A DNA stretch of 64,000 nt, taken from the NCBI RefSeq assembly GCF_015776785.2, contig NZ_LFMD02000002.1, forward strand, positions 96,919 to 160,918. The letters are read 5' to 3'. The notes beneath the pieces were generated by a model. That model did not search any database and was not told where the DNA came from. It worked only from the letters and a program-made list of their open reading frames with translations. This DNA is from Kitasatospora sp. SUK 42. Lineage in GTDB: Bacteria; Actinomycetota; Actinomycetes; Streptomycetales; Streptomycetaceae. A program made the translations under genes and the position numbers. This document shows, in pieces, positions 43,329 to 52,437 of the stretch (position 1 is its first letter; each line of letters starts with the position of its first letter).

Positions 43329-44489
43329 TCAGCCCCGGCGGCGGGCCAGCAAGGCCTGCTTGAGCCGGGGGAAGCGGGTGCCCAGCACCTGCGCCGCCGA
43401 CTGCCGCAGGCGCACCGCACCGGCCCGGACGGCGGCCGCGGGGGCCGCTCCCACCGGGCCCAGCAGCAGCCGCTGGTTGGCGAGTCGGTCCGGACGCCAG
43501 CGCTGCTTGTACGGCTCCTGACCGCGCAGCAGGCCGAGCAGCGGGACGCCCGCGCCGACCGTCTCGTCCAGGGCGGCGCTGAACAGCAGCCCGGCGATGT
43601 CCAGCCGCTCGCGCAGCACCGGGTGCGCGCCGTACATGTACAGCCCGCCGAAGGACGGGCAGAGCAGCAGCAGGTTCACCGCGACCAGTTCGCCGTCCAG
43701 GTGGAACCGGTGAACGGCGGCCCGGCCGGTGGCGACCAGGCCGGTGGTGGACTCGGTCAGGTGCCGGGCGAAGCGCTCGGTGCGGTGCTCGGCGGTGACG
43801 CCGCGCTCCTGCCACTGGAGGAAGTGCAGCCTCAGCAGCCCCTCCAGCGCGGCGGGCACCTCGGCCACCGGCGTGCTGCGCACCTGCACCCCGGCCTCGG
43901 CGATCTTGCGCAGCTTCACCCGGCTGCGCTGGGCGGTCTTGCCGGGCACCCGCTTGAGCAGCCGCTCCATCGGGACGGCCGGGAGGTACTGGCAGAGCGA
44001 GTCCCGGTAGCGGCGCCGGGTCCCGCGCCAGTGCGCGTACACCCGCTGCGCCGCCGCCTCGGGGTGCACCTCGCGCAGCTCCAGCCAGTGCCAGGGGCGG
44101 GTGAGCGGCAGGGCGGCGGCGAACTCGGCGGCGGCCCGGTCGGCGCACCCGTCGTCGAGCAGGACGTCGGTGTAGTCGACCAGCCCGGCGCCCAGGCCGG
44201 TCAGCCCGCCGAACGGGCCGCCGCGCCGCAGGAAGGCGCCCGCGCCGACCAGTCGGCCGTCCCGGCGGACCAGCACCACCAGCAGCGCGCCGGGGCGGCC
44301 GTAGTGGCGCCACCAGGAGCGCTGCCAGTCGGCGGCCTGGAAGAAGGTGGCGGTCCGGCAGCGGGCTGCCAGGTCGTCCCACTCCTCGGCGAGGGTGTCC
44401 AGGGCGTCGTCCTCGCGGCGCAGCTCGGTGGTCCAGACCGGCACGGCCGCCCGCGCCGGCGGGCGGGAGGCGCGGGCCTCGGTGCTCAT
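43329..44489 (-). CDS. GNAT/FemAB-like acyltransferase of the EPS cluster
   Basis: A 386-residue soluble protein with two GNAT-like halves, of the CelD/BcsL (Acetyltransf_6) type. Segments are ATFFQAADWQRSWWRHYGRPGALLVVLVRRDGRLVGAGAFL in the first half and RSRVKLRKIAEAGVQVRSTPVAEVPAALEGLLRLHFLQWQERG, HRFHLDGELVAVNLLLLCPSFGGLYMYGAHP in the second. Such proteins acylate sugars or lipids in exopolysaccharide operons. It is the last gene of the operon and overlaps the Wzz-like gene by 4 nt (ATGA). Donor and acceptor unknown. ATG 44489. Confidence 0.85.
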   Translation of the reverse strand: MSTEARASRPPARAAVPVWTTELRREDDALDTLAEEWDDLAARCRTATFFQAADWQRSWWRHYGRPGALLVVLVRRDGRLVGAGAFLRRGGPFGGLTGLGAGLVDYTDVLLDDGCADRAAAEFAAALPLTRPWHWLELREVHPEAAAQRVYAHWRGTRRRYRDSLCQYLPAVPMERLLKRVPGKTAQRSRVKLRKIAEAGVQVRSTPVAEVPAALEGLLRLHFLQWQERGVTAEHRTERFARHLTESTTGLVATGRAAVHRFHLDGELVAVNLLLLCPSFGGLYMYGAHPVLRERLDIAGLLFSAALDETVGAGVPLLGLLRGQEPYKQRWRPDRLANQRLLLGPVGAAPAAAVRAGAVRLRQSAAQVLGTRFPRLKQALLARRRG

Positions 44490-45463
44490 CGTTCGCTCCC
44501 GGCGTCGGCCTTCTTCTTCGCCTTCGCCGACGGCTCCTGCGACGACTCGGGCTCGGTCCCGGGCTCGGTCTCCGCCCCGGCCCGGGGTTCCTGCGGCTCC
44601 TTCGGCTCGACCGGCTGCTCCTCGGTGCGCTGGCGCGGCGGGGTCGGGGCCGGGGTCTCCGCCTCGGGCGGCTCCGGGGCCGACGGGGCCTCGACGGCGC
44701 CCGGCTCGGCGGCGACGGGCTCGACGGCGACAGGCTCCACGGCGTCGGGCTCGACGGCGGCCGACTCCGCGGCAACGGGCTCCACGGCGTCGGGCTCGAC
44801 GGCGGCCGACTCCGCGGCAACGGGCTCGACGGCGACGGGCTCCACGGCATCGGCCTCAGCAGAGGGCCCGGTCGCGGCCTCGGCGACGGCGGGCTCAGCG
44901 GCGGCCGGTCCCCGGCGGCGGGTCATCATCACCAGCGACCCGAGCAGCACCCCCGCCGCCGCGCCGACCGCCACGTCCAACCTGCCCGAGGGAGTGGTCG
45001 GCTTGTCCGGCGCGGCGGCCGGTGCCAGCGTCACCAGCCGGACGTTGGTGTCCTTGCTGCTGGTGTTGGCGAAGGCGACCAGCGACTCGGCCACCGCGTC
45101 GGCGGTCCTGGCCGCATCCCGGGGGCGCCGCCCGGTGCCGCTGATCTCGATCATCGGGGCGTCCGGGGAGGTCGTCCCGTGCACCAGGGTCGCCAGCTCG
45201 GCCCGGGTGTGGCCGGTCTCGGCGGCGGCGACCGCGAGCACCTGCGGCTGGCCGGCGAGCCGCCCGTACGCCTGCGCGAAGTTGGTCGCGGTCATGGACT
45301 CCCCCGGGTTCTGCGGCGCCACGAGGACGTAGGCGGTGGCGGTGTACGAGGGGTGCGAGACGACGGCGTACCCGCCGCCGGCCGCGGCGCCCAGCGGCAC
45401 CGCGAGCGCCACCGGCCACCAGCGGCGGACCAGGCGACGGGCGCTTCGGCGCGGTGTGGTCAT
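44486..45463 (-). CDS. Wzz-like chain-length/co-polymerase protein
   Basis: A 325-residue protein. Two membrane helices (WWPVALAVPLGAAAGGGYAVV at about 14-34 and LDVAVGAAAGVLLGSLVMMTRRRG at about 165-185) flank an external domain with SYTATAYVLVAPQNPGESM, and Pro near the second helix (PDKPTTPSGRL), the Wzz/Wzc N-part arrangement. No Walker motif or tyrosine cluster follows. Instead a 140-residue acidic tail of VEPVA/AVEPD repeats ends in a basic KAKKKADAGSER. It would set chain length or bring a kinase or synthase to the complex. ATG 45463, AAGGAG upstream. The tail is coded by 45-bp repeats. Confidence 0.85.
   Translation of the reverse strand: MTTPRRSARRLVRRWWPVALAVPLGAAAGGGYAVVSHPSYTATAYVLVAPQNPGESMTATNFAQAYGRLAGQPQVLAVAAAETGHTRAELATLVHGTTSPDAPMIEISGTGRRPRDAARTADAVAESLVAFANTSSKDTNVRLVTLAPAAAPDKPTTPSGRLDVAVGAAAGVLLGSLVMMTRRRGPAAAEPAVAEAATGPSAEADAVEPVAVEPVAAESAAVEPDAVEPVAAESAAVEPDAVEPVAVEPVAAEPGAVEAPSAPEPPEAETPAPTPPRQRTEEQPVEPKEPQEPRAGAETEPGTEPESSQEPSAKAKKKADAGSER
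44735..44824. repeat. two perfect 45-bp tandem repeats in the Wzz-like gene
   Basis: Positions 44735-44779 and 44780-44824 are identical 45-bp units (15 codons), surrounded by shorter 15-bp degenerate copies. They encode PVAAESAAVEPDAVE-type segments of the acidic cytoplasmic tail. Confidence 0.93.
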
Positions 45464-45509
45464 GGGTGTTGCTCCTTGGGTCTGGTACGGCGGTTCCGGC
45501 GGCGGGCGG

Positions 45510-46625
45510 TCAGACGCGGGCCAGCCGGTCGTAGAGGGCGCCCAGGTCGGCGGCGACCCGGGCGATGTCGTAGTGGCCGACGGCCGGCGGGTGCGGCAGC
45601 GGGTCGGCGGTGTGGCCGCTCAGCTGCCGCAGGTCGCGCAGCGCGGCGGTGTACGCGGCGGGCTCGGAGGGGATCCGGCGGGCCTGCGGGGCGGCGCTGG
45701 GCGGCAGTTCGTCGAGCGCGGGGCAGGCGCTGTGCCGCACCGGCAGCCCTGCGGCGAGGCCCTCCAGGACGCCGAGGCCGAAGGTCTCCGCGGTGGAGGG
45801 GGAGGCGAGCACGTCCATGGCGGCCAGCAGGTCGGGGACGTCGTCGCGCTCGCCGGTGAGCACCAGCCTTTCCCGGACGCCGAGTTCGGCGGCCCGGCGC
45901 TCCAGTGCGGCACGCTCGGGGCCCTCGCCGACCAGGACCAGCCGGGTGGCCGGGTCGAGGTCGACCAGGGCTTCCAGCAGCACCTCGAAGCGCTTGCCGG
46001 GGGCCAGCCGGCCGATCCCGCCGACCACCCAACCGCCCTCCGGCAGGCCGAGTTCGGCCCGTACCCGGCGGCGGGCGGCGGAGCGTTCGGCGGGCGGGCG
46101 GCGGTAGCCGGCGACGTCGATGCCGTTCGGGATCAGCTCGATCCGGGCCGGCGGGACGCCCCAGGAGCGCAGCGTCTGGGCGACCTGCCGGGAGACCGCG
46201 ACGGTGGTGCTGCCGAGCCGTTCGGCCGCCAGGTAGAGGCCCTTGACGCCCCGGGTGACCGGGCGGCCCTCGATCACCCCGGCGTGCAGCGAGTGCTCGG
46301 TGGAGACCACCGCGCGCACCCCGGCCAGCCGGGCTGCCAGCCGGCCGTACAGCTGCGCCCGGTAGAGGTGGGTGTGCACCAGGTCGTAGCGGCCGGCCCG
46401 GACCAGCCGGACCAGCCGGGGCAGTGCGCCGAGGTCCCGGTTGCCGCGCATGCCGAGGTGGTGCACGGTCACACCGTCGGCGCGCAGCGCCCGGGCCACC
46501 GCGCCGGGGTTGGTCAGCGTCAGCACCTCGCAGCGCTGGTGCGGCGGCAAGTGGCGCAGCAGCAGCTGGAGTTGGCGCTCGGCTCCGCCGGAGGCGAGCC
46601 CGGTGACGATGTGCAGGACCCTCAC
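45510..46625 (-). CDS. GT4 family glycosyltransferase (EPS cluster)
   Basis: A 371-residue retaining glycosyltransferase with the GT-B fold: N-lobe HIVTGLASGGAERQLQLLLRHLP (nucleotide-sugar entry), middle VAVSRQVAQTLRSWGVPPARIELIPNGIDVAGYR, and C-lobe VGGIGRLAPGKRFEVLLEAL, LVGEGPERAALE, and the E-x7-E motif AETFGLGVLEGLAAGLPV. It adds a sugar to the growing lipid-linked repeat unit on the cytoplasmic face. GTG 46625 overlaps the deacetylase stop by 4 nt (GTGA), so it is coupled. A 46-nt gap separates it from the Wzz-like gene. Confidence 0.93.
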   Translation of the reverse strand: MRVLHIVTGLASGGAERQLQLLLRHLPPHQRCEVLTLTNPGAVARALRADGVTVHHLGMRGNRDLGALPRLVRLVRAGRYDLVHTHLYRAQLYGRLAARLAGVRAVVSTEHSLHAGVIEGRPVTRGVKGLYLAAERLGSTTVAVSRQVAQTLRSWGVPPARIELIPNGIDVAGYRRPPAERSAARRRVRAELGLPEGGWVVGGIGRLAPGKRFEVLLEALVDLDPATRLVLVGEGPERAALERRAAELGVRERLVLTGERDDVPDLLAAMDVLASPSTAETFGLGVLEGLAAGLPVRHSACPALDELPPSAAPQARRIPSEPAAYTAALRDLRQLSGHTADPLPHPPAVGHYDIARVAADLGALYDRLARV

Positions 46626-47473
46626 GGCCTGGCCCCCCTCCGCCCGCGCCGCAGCCGGGCGACGGTGTCGCGCAGCCGGTGGCGGCCGCGCTTGGCCCGC
46701 AACCGCCAGGCGCCGTCGCGGGCGCCGACGTAGCAGCGCGGCAGGGCGAAGCGGCCGGTGAGCGGGGAGTGCGCGATGGCGCAGGCGTAGTCGTACCCGG
46801 CGTCGTGGACGGCCTGGGCGGCCGGCAGGTCGACGGCGCCGTACGGGTAGCAGAAGCCGGTGACCGGGCCGCCGACGACCTCCTCCAGCAACCGCCGGCT
46901 CTCCCGGGTCTGCGCCGCGAGGGTCTCGGCGGACAGGCCGGGCAGCGCCTGGTGGCCGAGGCCGTGCGAGCCGATCTCCCAACCCGCGGCGGCGAGTTCG
47001 GTGACCTCCGGGACGGTGAGCAGCTTCTTGCGCGGGCCCTCGGCGTCCCAGCCGTTGTCCTGGCCGAGCAGGTCGGCGACCACGTACGCGGTGGCGGTGA
47101 AGCCGTACGCCTGCAGGATCGGTACGGCGTACCGGGCGAAGTCCGCGTAGCCGTCGTCGAAGGTCAGCCCGACCAGCCCGTCGTCGCGGCCGAGCTCGCG
47201 GGCCCGGATCAGCTCGCGGACCGAGACGCCGCGCCGCCCGCGCCGGTGCAGCCAGGCGATCTGCTCGGCGAACCGATCGGGGCTGACGGTGAGTTGGTAC
47301 GGGTCCTCCTCCTCGACCGCCACCGAGTGGTACATCAGGATCCACGGCCAGGAGGACCCCGGTGCGGCCGGTTCGCCGACCGGGCGGCGGCTCCTGGGCA
47401 GTCGCGCCCGGGCGGGCGGGGCGTTGGTGACGCCCGCCCGGGCCGAACGGACGGTTCCCCGTTCATTGTCCAT
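46622..47473 (-). CDS. polysaccharide deacetylase (CE4, NodB domain)
   Basis: About 283 residues. After a 35-residue basic, disordered start come the NodB landmarks: MYHSVAVEE, catalytic LTFDDGYADF (the Asp pair), EIGSHGLGHQALPG (metal His pair), FCYPYGAVD (Arg/Asp region) and C-terminal KRGRHRLRDTVARL. No signal peptide or anchor is visible, so it may act on a cytoplasmic lipid-linked intermediate, or be exported by an unrecognised route. It removes N-acetyl groups from amino sugars in the polymer. ATG 47473 with AAGGGAAG upstream overlaps the flippase gene by 11 nt. Confidence 0.9.
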   Translation of the reverse strand: MDNERGTVRSARAGVTNAPPARARLPRSRRPVGEPAAPGSSWPWILMYHSVAVEEEDPYQLTVSPDRFAEQIAWLHRRGRRGVSVRELIRARELGRDDGLVGLTFDDGYADFARYAVPILQAYGFTATAYVVADLLGQDNGWDAEGPRKKLLTVPEVTELAAAGWEIGSHGLGHQALPGLSAETLAAQTRESRRLLEEVVGGPVTGFCYPYGAVDLPAAQAVHDAGYDYACAIAHSPLTGRFALPRCYVGARDGAWRLRAKRGRHRLRDTVARLRRGRRGARP

Positions 47474-49199
47474 GGGGAGGCTTCCCTTCATCGGCGGCGG
47501 TTGGCGGGTTCGGGGCGAGCCTGAGTCGGGCGACGGCGAGGAGCGGGCCGCGCACCTCGCGGGCGCCGAGGAGGGTGCCGAGAGCGGCGAAGACCAGCGC
47601 CACGGTGAGACCCCCGAGGGCGGTCGAGAGCAGCGGATCGACGGCCAGGTCGGCGACGACGCCGCCGAGCACGGTGGCCCCGGCCGCGGCGGCGACCAGC
47701 CGGCCGTGGCCGCCGAGCACCCGGCGCAGCCGCAGCGGGATGCCGCGCAGCACCAGGCCGTGCAGCAGCAGCCCGGCTGTGGTGGTGATCCCGGCCGCGT
47801 TGCCGGCCGCCAGGCCCAGGGCTCCGAAGCCGGGCGTGGCGAGCAGACCGACGGTGACGGTGACGCCGAGGCCGAGCACCATCGCGGCGACCGGGTACCA
47901 GTCCAGCAGCCGGCGGCCGCCGTCCTCGGTGCCCTGGTCGTTCGCGCGGCGGACCACCGGGCGCAGCGAGAAGTACGGGCGGATCATCACACCGAGCAGC
48001 GCCTGGGCGGGCAGGCCGAAGCTGTACACCCGGATGACGGCGGCGGTGGCGGCGGTGTCCCGGGGGCCGAAGGCGCCGCGCTCGAACAGCAGCGAGACCA
48101 CCGAGGGCGCGCAGGCCATCAGGAAGGCGGTGCCGAGCAGGACGACCGCCGCGGCCTGGCCGAGGTCCTTCTCGACCCGGTCGCGGGCGGCGGTGAGGTC
48201 CCCCGCGGCGAGCGCCCTGGCGACCAGGGGGAAGGTGACGGTGCAGATCAGGATGCCCGCCGTCATGGCGAGTTGGGAGACCTTGGCGGCGTAGTTGAGG
48301 TGCGAGATGGTGCCGGGCGGAAGCGCCGAGCCGAGGTAGCGCTCGACGAAGACCTGCGACTGCCGGGTCAGGGTGAAGGCCGCCACCGGCAGCAGGGCGA
48401 GCGGCATCAGCACCAACGTGTCGCGGGAGCGCCGGCCGCGCCCGGCCGCGGACCGGCCCCGGCGCAGTCCGCGCAGGAACGGGCCGACCAGCAGGCCGGC
48501 CATCAGCAGGCTGCCGAGCGCGACGCCGAGGGCGGCGGAGCGGACGCCGAGGACGGCGTGGAAGCCGAGCAGCAGGGCCAGGATGCCGAGGTTGTAGGCG
48601 ACGTAGATCCCGGCCGGGGCGGTGAAGCGGTGGTGCGCGCGCAGGGCGGCGGCCAGGTAGCCGGCCACGCCGAAGGGCAGCACGGTGATCGCGGTGATCC
48701 GGGTGCAGGAGACGGCGAGGCCCGGGTCCCGGAGCCCGGGGGCGAGCAGGTCGACCAGCCGGGGGGCGCCGAGGGCGACGGCCAGGACGAGCCCGCTGAG
48801 GGCGAGCAGCAGCCAGGGCAGGGTGGCGCGGACCAGCTGGCGGACCGGGTCGGGGGCGTCCGGGTCCTCCTCCCGCAGCACCAGGGCGAGCGCGAAGGCG
48901 GGCACCATGAGGAAGGACATGGCGTCCTCGATCAGCAGCGGCGCGGCCGTCTCCGGGACGGTCCAGGCGACCAGGAAGGCGTCGGTGCCCTGGTTCGCGC
49001 CGAAGTAGCGGGCGAGCAGCAGGTCGCGCAGCAGGCCGAGGCCGGAGCCGGCCGCGCTGAGCAGGGCGGTGATGCCGAAGGCCTTGGCGAGGAAGCCGCG
49101 CCGGGGCGCCTGGTGCGGCCCGGGGGTGGACTCCTGGGCGGGGGCGCTGCGCGGGGCCGGGAGGATGGGGGTGAGGGCGGCCGGCCGGTCGGTGGTCAC
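47463..49199 (-). CDS. MurJ/Wzx-like lipid-linked oligosaccharide flippase
   Basis: A 578-residue integral membrane protein of the MOP superfamily, MurJ/MviN branch, with about 14 helices. Marks are KAFGITALLSAAGSGLGLLRDLLLARYFGANQGTDAFLVAWTVPE at the start, TLTRQSQVFVERYLGSALPPGTISHLNYAAKVSQLAMT in the middle, and LFERGAFGPRDTAATAAVIRVYSFGLPAQALLGVMIRPYFS. In this operon it most likely flips the undecaprenyl-linked EPS unit outward; the housekeeping MurJ for peptidoglycan is expected elsewhere. GTG 49199 overlaps the O-antigen-ligase-like stop by 4 nt. Confidence 0.9.
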   Translation of the reverse strand: MTTDRPAALTPILPAPRSAPAQESTPGPHQAPRRGFLAKAFGITALLSAAGSGLGLLRDLLLARYFGANQGTDAFLVAWTVPETAAPLLIEDAMSFLMVPAFALALVLREEDPDAPDPVRQLVRATLPWLLLALSGLVLAVALGAPRLVDLLAPGLRDPGLAVSCTRITAITVLPFGVAGYLAAALRAHHRFTAPAGIYVAYNLGILALLLGFHAVLGVRSAALGVALGSLLMAGLLVGPFLRGLRRGRSAAGRGRRSRDTLVLMPLALLPVAAFTLTRQSQVFVERYLGSALPPGTISHLNYAAKVSQLAMTAGILICTVTFPLVARALAAGDLTAARDRVEKDLGQAAAVVLLGTAFLMACAPSVVSLLFERGAFGPRDTAATAAVIRVYSFGLPAQALLGVMIRPYFSLRPVVRRANDQGTEDGGRRLLDWYPVAAMVLGLGVTVTVGLLATPGFGALGLAAGNAAGITTTAGLLLHGLVLRGIPLRLRRVLGGHGRLVAAAAGATVLGGVVADLAVDPLLSTALGGLTVALVFAALGTLLGAREVRGPLLAVARLRLAPNPPTAADEGKPPHGQ

Positions 49200-50503
49200 T
49201 GGTGGTCCGCCTCCCGGACGGCGGCGTGGGCGGCGAGGCCGAGGATGACGGAGGTCAGCACGGTGGTGGCGCCGCCGATGTCGGCGTACAGGAAGTCGAC
49301 CAGCACCCAGGTGAGCAGGGCGAGCGCGCCGAGGCCGCGGCGGTTGCGCAGGCAGCCGAGCAGCAGGCCGAGGAAGAGCGCGGCGTAGGCGGTGATGCCG
49401 ATCAGGCCCTGCTCGCTGAGCACCAGGAAGTACATGTTGTGCGGGGAGAGCAGCGGTTCGCGCTGGAAGCCGATGGTGGCGTCGGCGGCGTCGCTGCCGG
49501 AGGAGAGCCGCAGCGGTGCGTGGCCGTCGCGCAGCTGCGGGAAGGACTTCGGTCCGGCGCCGTGGACGGGGTGGTCCTGCCAGATCCGTCCGGCGGTGGC
49601 CCACAGGTCGTAGCGGTCGGAGACGGACTGGTCGGGGGCGGCGGAGATCGAGCCGATCGAGCTGAGCCGTTCGGTGACGCCGGAGGCGCCGAGGCCGAAC
49701 CCGCCGACCAGCACGACCGCGGCGGCCAGGCCCAGCACCGCGCCGCGCACCAGCAGCCGGGCGTCGGCGCGCAGCAGCAGCACGAGGACGGCGGCGCCGG
49801 TGGCGATCCAGCTGCCGCGGCTGAAGGAGACGGCGAGCGGGAAGGTGAGGAAGGCGGCGGCGGCGAACATCGCACGGCGCAGCCGGGCGTCGCCGCCGGG
49901 GCCGCGTTCGCCGAGGGCCAGGGCCAGGGCGGCGAGCAGTCCGTAGCTGACCACGCTGGACATCGCCATGATGTCCAGCGCGCCGAAGGTGCCGACGGCC
50001 CGGATCGGCTGGCCGGTGTAGGAGGCGCCGGTGCGGGTGAGGTACTGGTCCGCGCCGACCACGCCCTGGATCAGCGCGGCGAGCACGAAGGAGCCGAGGA
50101 CGAGGCGCTGGTCGGTGCGGTCGCGCAGCGAGCAGAGCACGGAGGCGGGCACCAGGACGAACACCTGGGTGAGCCGGACGAAGCCGGTGACGCTGGTGGC
50201 CGGGTCGATCGAGCCGACGGTGGCGACGGCGGCGGAGACCACGATCCCGCCGAACAGCACGCAGGCGGTGCGGCCGAGCGCGGGCAGCCGTCCGCGCAGC
50301 AGGTTCAGCGCGGTGAGGGCGACCAGGGCGAGCGAGGCCACGTCGGCGGCGGTGACGTGGACGGCGGCGGTGACGTCCTTCTCGCCGCTGGGCACGCAGA
50401 CCAGCAGGACGGTGGCCGCGGCGAGCAGGCTGGGCCGGTCGGCGAGCGCGGGCAGGGCCCGCCGTAAGGCCGGCCGCGGCAGGGCGGGAAGGGTCAGGGC
50501 CAC
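49196..50503 (-). CDS. O-antigen ligase/polymerase-like membrane protein (Wzy/WaaL type)
   Basis: A 435-residue protein with about 11 predicted helices. The large external loop carries DHPVHGAGPKSFPQLRDG, and the following SPHNMYFLVLSEQGLIG is the H-N-x-(F/Y) signature of WaaL/Wzy proteins. It would join lipid-linked repeat units into a polymer or attach the polymer to a wall acceptor; Gram-positives lack LPS, so a polymerase role is favoured. GTG 50503, 6 nt after the sugar-transferase stop; it overlaps the flippase start by 4 nt. Confidence 0.87.
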   Translation of the reverse strand: MALTLPALPRPALRRALPALADRPSLLAAATVLLVCVPSGEKDVTAAVHVTAADVASLALVALTALNLLRGRLPALGRTACVLFGGIVVSAAVATVGSIDPATSVTGFVRLTQVFVLVPASVLCSLRDRTDQRLVLGSFVLAALIQGVVGADQYLTRTGASYTGQPIRAVGTFGALDIMAMSSVVSYGLLAALALALGERGPGGDARLRRAMFAAAAFLTFPLAVSFSRGSWIATGAAVLVLLLRADARLLVRGAVLGLAAAVVLVGGFGLGASGVTERLSSIGSISAAPDQSVSDRYDLWATAGRIWQDHPVHGAGPKSFPQLRDGHAPLRLSSGSDAADATIGFQREPLLSPHNMYFLVLSEQGLIGITAYAALFLGLLLGCLRNRRGLGALALLTWVLVDFLYADIGGATTVLTSVILGLAAHAAVREADHQ

Positions 50504-50509
50504 GCGGGG

Positions 50510-52033
50510 TCAGCTCCCGTCCGGGTGGAGCATCAGCACCGCGGTGCGGCAGAGGATCTTGACGTCCTGCCAGAGGCTCCAGCTCTCGATGTAGCGGTTG
50601 TCGAAACGGGCCCGGTCCTCGATGGAGGTGTCCCCGCGCAGGCCGTTGACCTGGGCGAGGCCGGTGAGGCCGACCGGGACGCGGTGGCGGTCCGCGTACT
50701 CGGGGTAGGCCTGGCTGAACCGCATGACGAAGTACGGGCGTTCGGGGCGCGGGCCGACCAGGCTCATGTCACCGCGCAGGACGTTCCACAGCTGCGGCAG
50801 CTCGTCCAGCGAGCTCCTGCGCAACAGGCGGCCGACGGCGCCCATCCGGTGGTCCTGGGCGATGTTCCAGCGGGTGGCGGACTCGTGCTCGCTGCTCGGG
50901 CGCAGGGTGCGGAACTTCAGGACGGTGAAGACCTTGCCGTCCAGGCCGGTGCGCTGCTGGCGGAAGAGCACGCCGGGGCCGGTGTCGAAGCGGACGGCCA
51001 GGGCGCAGAGGACGAGGACGGGGGCGAGCAGCAGCAGGCCGAACGCGGCGACGGTGACGTCCAGGGCGCGCTTGACGGCCCAGCCGGGGCGGCGCATCGC
51101 GGGGCGGTCGACCCGCAGGCAGGGGAAGCCCCACAGGTGGTCGCCGCCGGCCATCGGGGTGCCGGGCAGCGAGCCGTACTCGCGCAGTTCGGGCACCAGC
51201 CAGACCTGGCAGCCGAGTCGGGCGGCGTCGCGCAGGGTGGCGGCGGTCTCGGCCTCGTCGGCGGCGCCGGCGGTGGCGATCACGTGGTGGACCCGGTGGC
51301 GGCGGACCTCGCGCTCCAGCACCTCGCGGCCGCCGAGGACGGGCAGGCCGCTGTCTCCGGCGAGCAGCGGCGGGTCGGCGTCCAGGAAGCCGACCGGGCG
51401 CATCCCGTACTCGCCGTGCTCGCTGAGGGCGGTGGCGACCTTGCGGCCGAGCATGCCCGCGCCGAGCACCAGGGCGGGACTGGGGCGGCCGCGGCGGATC
51501 CGCCGGACGAGGTGGTAGAGGAAGCCGCGGCCGACGGTGGCGATCACCAGCTGGGCGCCGAGCAGGACGGTCAGCCGGGCCGGGGTGGCCGGGCCGCAGT
51601 CGGGCCAGCGGCCGTCCATGCAACCGGCCAGGGTGACGGCGAAGGCGGTGGCGACCACGGCGCGCACGGCCAGCGCGGGCAGTTCGTCCAGGACGGAGAG
51701 GGTGAGCCGGGCGCGGTAGAGGCCGCCGGCCAGGTTGAGCAGCAGGAGCAGGGGCAGGACGGCGGGGACGCCGAGCAGGGGATCGAGCGGGGCGGCCGGG
51801 TCGATCGCCCGGTTGGCGATGCCGGTGCTGGTGCACAGCGCGATCGCATCGACCTGGACCAGCGCCAGCGGCAGGGCGAGCCGGGAGCGGACCGACGTGC
51901 GGTACCGCCGGGGCGTCGACACCGTCCGGGTGTGCGCCGTCCCGGTCGGCCGGTCGAGCAGCCCGGTACCGGGCCTGCGCGGGCCGGACAGAGGCCCACC
52001 GGATCGCGGCACACTGTCGTGGTCAATGGTCAT
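50510..52033 (-). CDS. exopolysaccharide priming sugar transferase (WbaP/UndPP-GlcT type)
   Basis: A 507-residue polyprenyl-phosphate sugar-1-phosphate transferase. Several N-terminal helices (about 60-190) and a Rossmann-like middle (LVLGAGMLGRKVATALSEHGEYGMRPVGFLDA) precede the catalytic C-terminal domain: KRALDVTVAAFGLLLLAPVLVLC, FRQQRTGLDGKVFTVLKFRTL, RSSLDELPQLWNVLRGDMSLVGPRPE and VPVGLTGLAQVNGLRGDT. It loads the first sugar-phosphate on undecaprenyl phosphate, starting the repeat unit. ATG 52033; the long upstream frame has a repetitive, unconserved translation. It is the first gene of the seven-gene operon. Confidence 0.94.
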   Translation of the reverse strand: MTIDHDSVPRSGGPLSGPRRPGTGLLDRPTGTAHTRTVSTPRRYRTSVRSRLALPLALVQVDAIALCTSTGIANRAIDPAAPLDPLLGVPAVLPLLLLLNLAGGLYRARLTLSVLDELPALAVRAVVATAFAVTLAGCMDGRWPDCGPATPARLTVLLGAQLVIATVGRGFLYHLVRRIRRGRPSPALVLGAGMLGRKVATALSEHGEYGMRPVGFLDADPPLLAGDSGLPVLGGREVLEREVRRHRVHHVIATAGAADEAETAATLRDAARLGCQVWLVPELREYGSLPGTPMAGGDHLWGFPCLRVDRPAMRRPGWAVKRALDVTVAAFGLLLLAPVLVLCALAVRFDTGPGVLFRQQRTGLDGKVFTVLKFRTLRPSSEHESATRWNIAQDHRMGAVGRLLRRSSLDELPQLWNVLRGDMSLVGPRPERPYFVMRFSQAYPEYADRHRVPVGLTGLAQVNGLRGDTSIEDRARFDNRYIESWSLWQDVKILCRTAVLMLHPDGS

Positions 52034-52437
52034 CAGCGCACGAACTCCCCTGCTGTGTGCCCGGGGTGACGGCGCCCCGGCGCCGATCGGCGTGGGGAGG
52101 CCGTCCCGGCCCGGTGGGCGCGGTCCTGACACCTGCTGCCGCGGGCGGCCTTCGGTTCTCCTGCCGGTGGTCCCGCGAACGGGCCGATCGCGAAGGGACC
52201 GGTCGCGGAGGACTCGGTTGCGAAAGGCCCGGCCGCGAATCCCCGGAATGAAATCTGAACGAAGCAGGCAAAATCCGACAATACCGAACCGGGCCACACC
52301 GACCGGAAGTTGACTTGCCGTTTCATTCCAGCCGCCCATTAATAGGTATTTCTGATTTGATGCCTCGCCCTATATCCGGCTGAGGGTGCGAATACGACAG
52401 CACCGGAAACGGCGGGCATTCACGGCATGTGAAACGA
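52034..52437. other. promoter region of the EPS operon
   Basis: 404 nt without a convincing gene. The part next to the sugar-transferase gene (52160-52245) has imperfect 15-bp repeats of the type GCGAARGGNCCGGYCGCG; the part 52250-52440 is clearly AT-richer (CATTAATAGGTATTTCTGATTTG). It probably contains the operon promoter and regulatory sites, but no -35/-10 pair could be fixed by eye. GGGGAG lies 11 nt before ATG 52033. Confidence 0.5.

Noticed and set aside
44735..44824. 45-bp direct repeats considered as a mobile element or integration site
   Set aside because: They are in frame and encode a protein tail; no transposase, integrase or flanking target duplication is visible.
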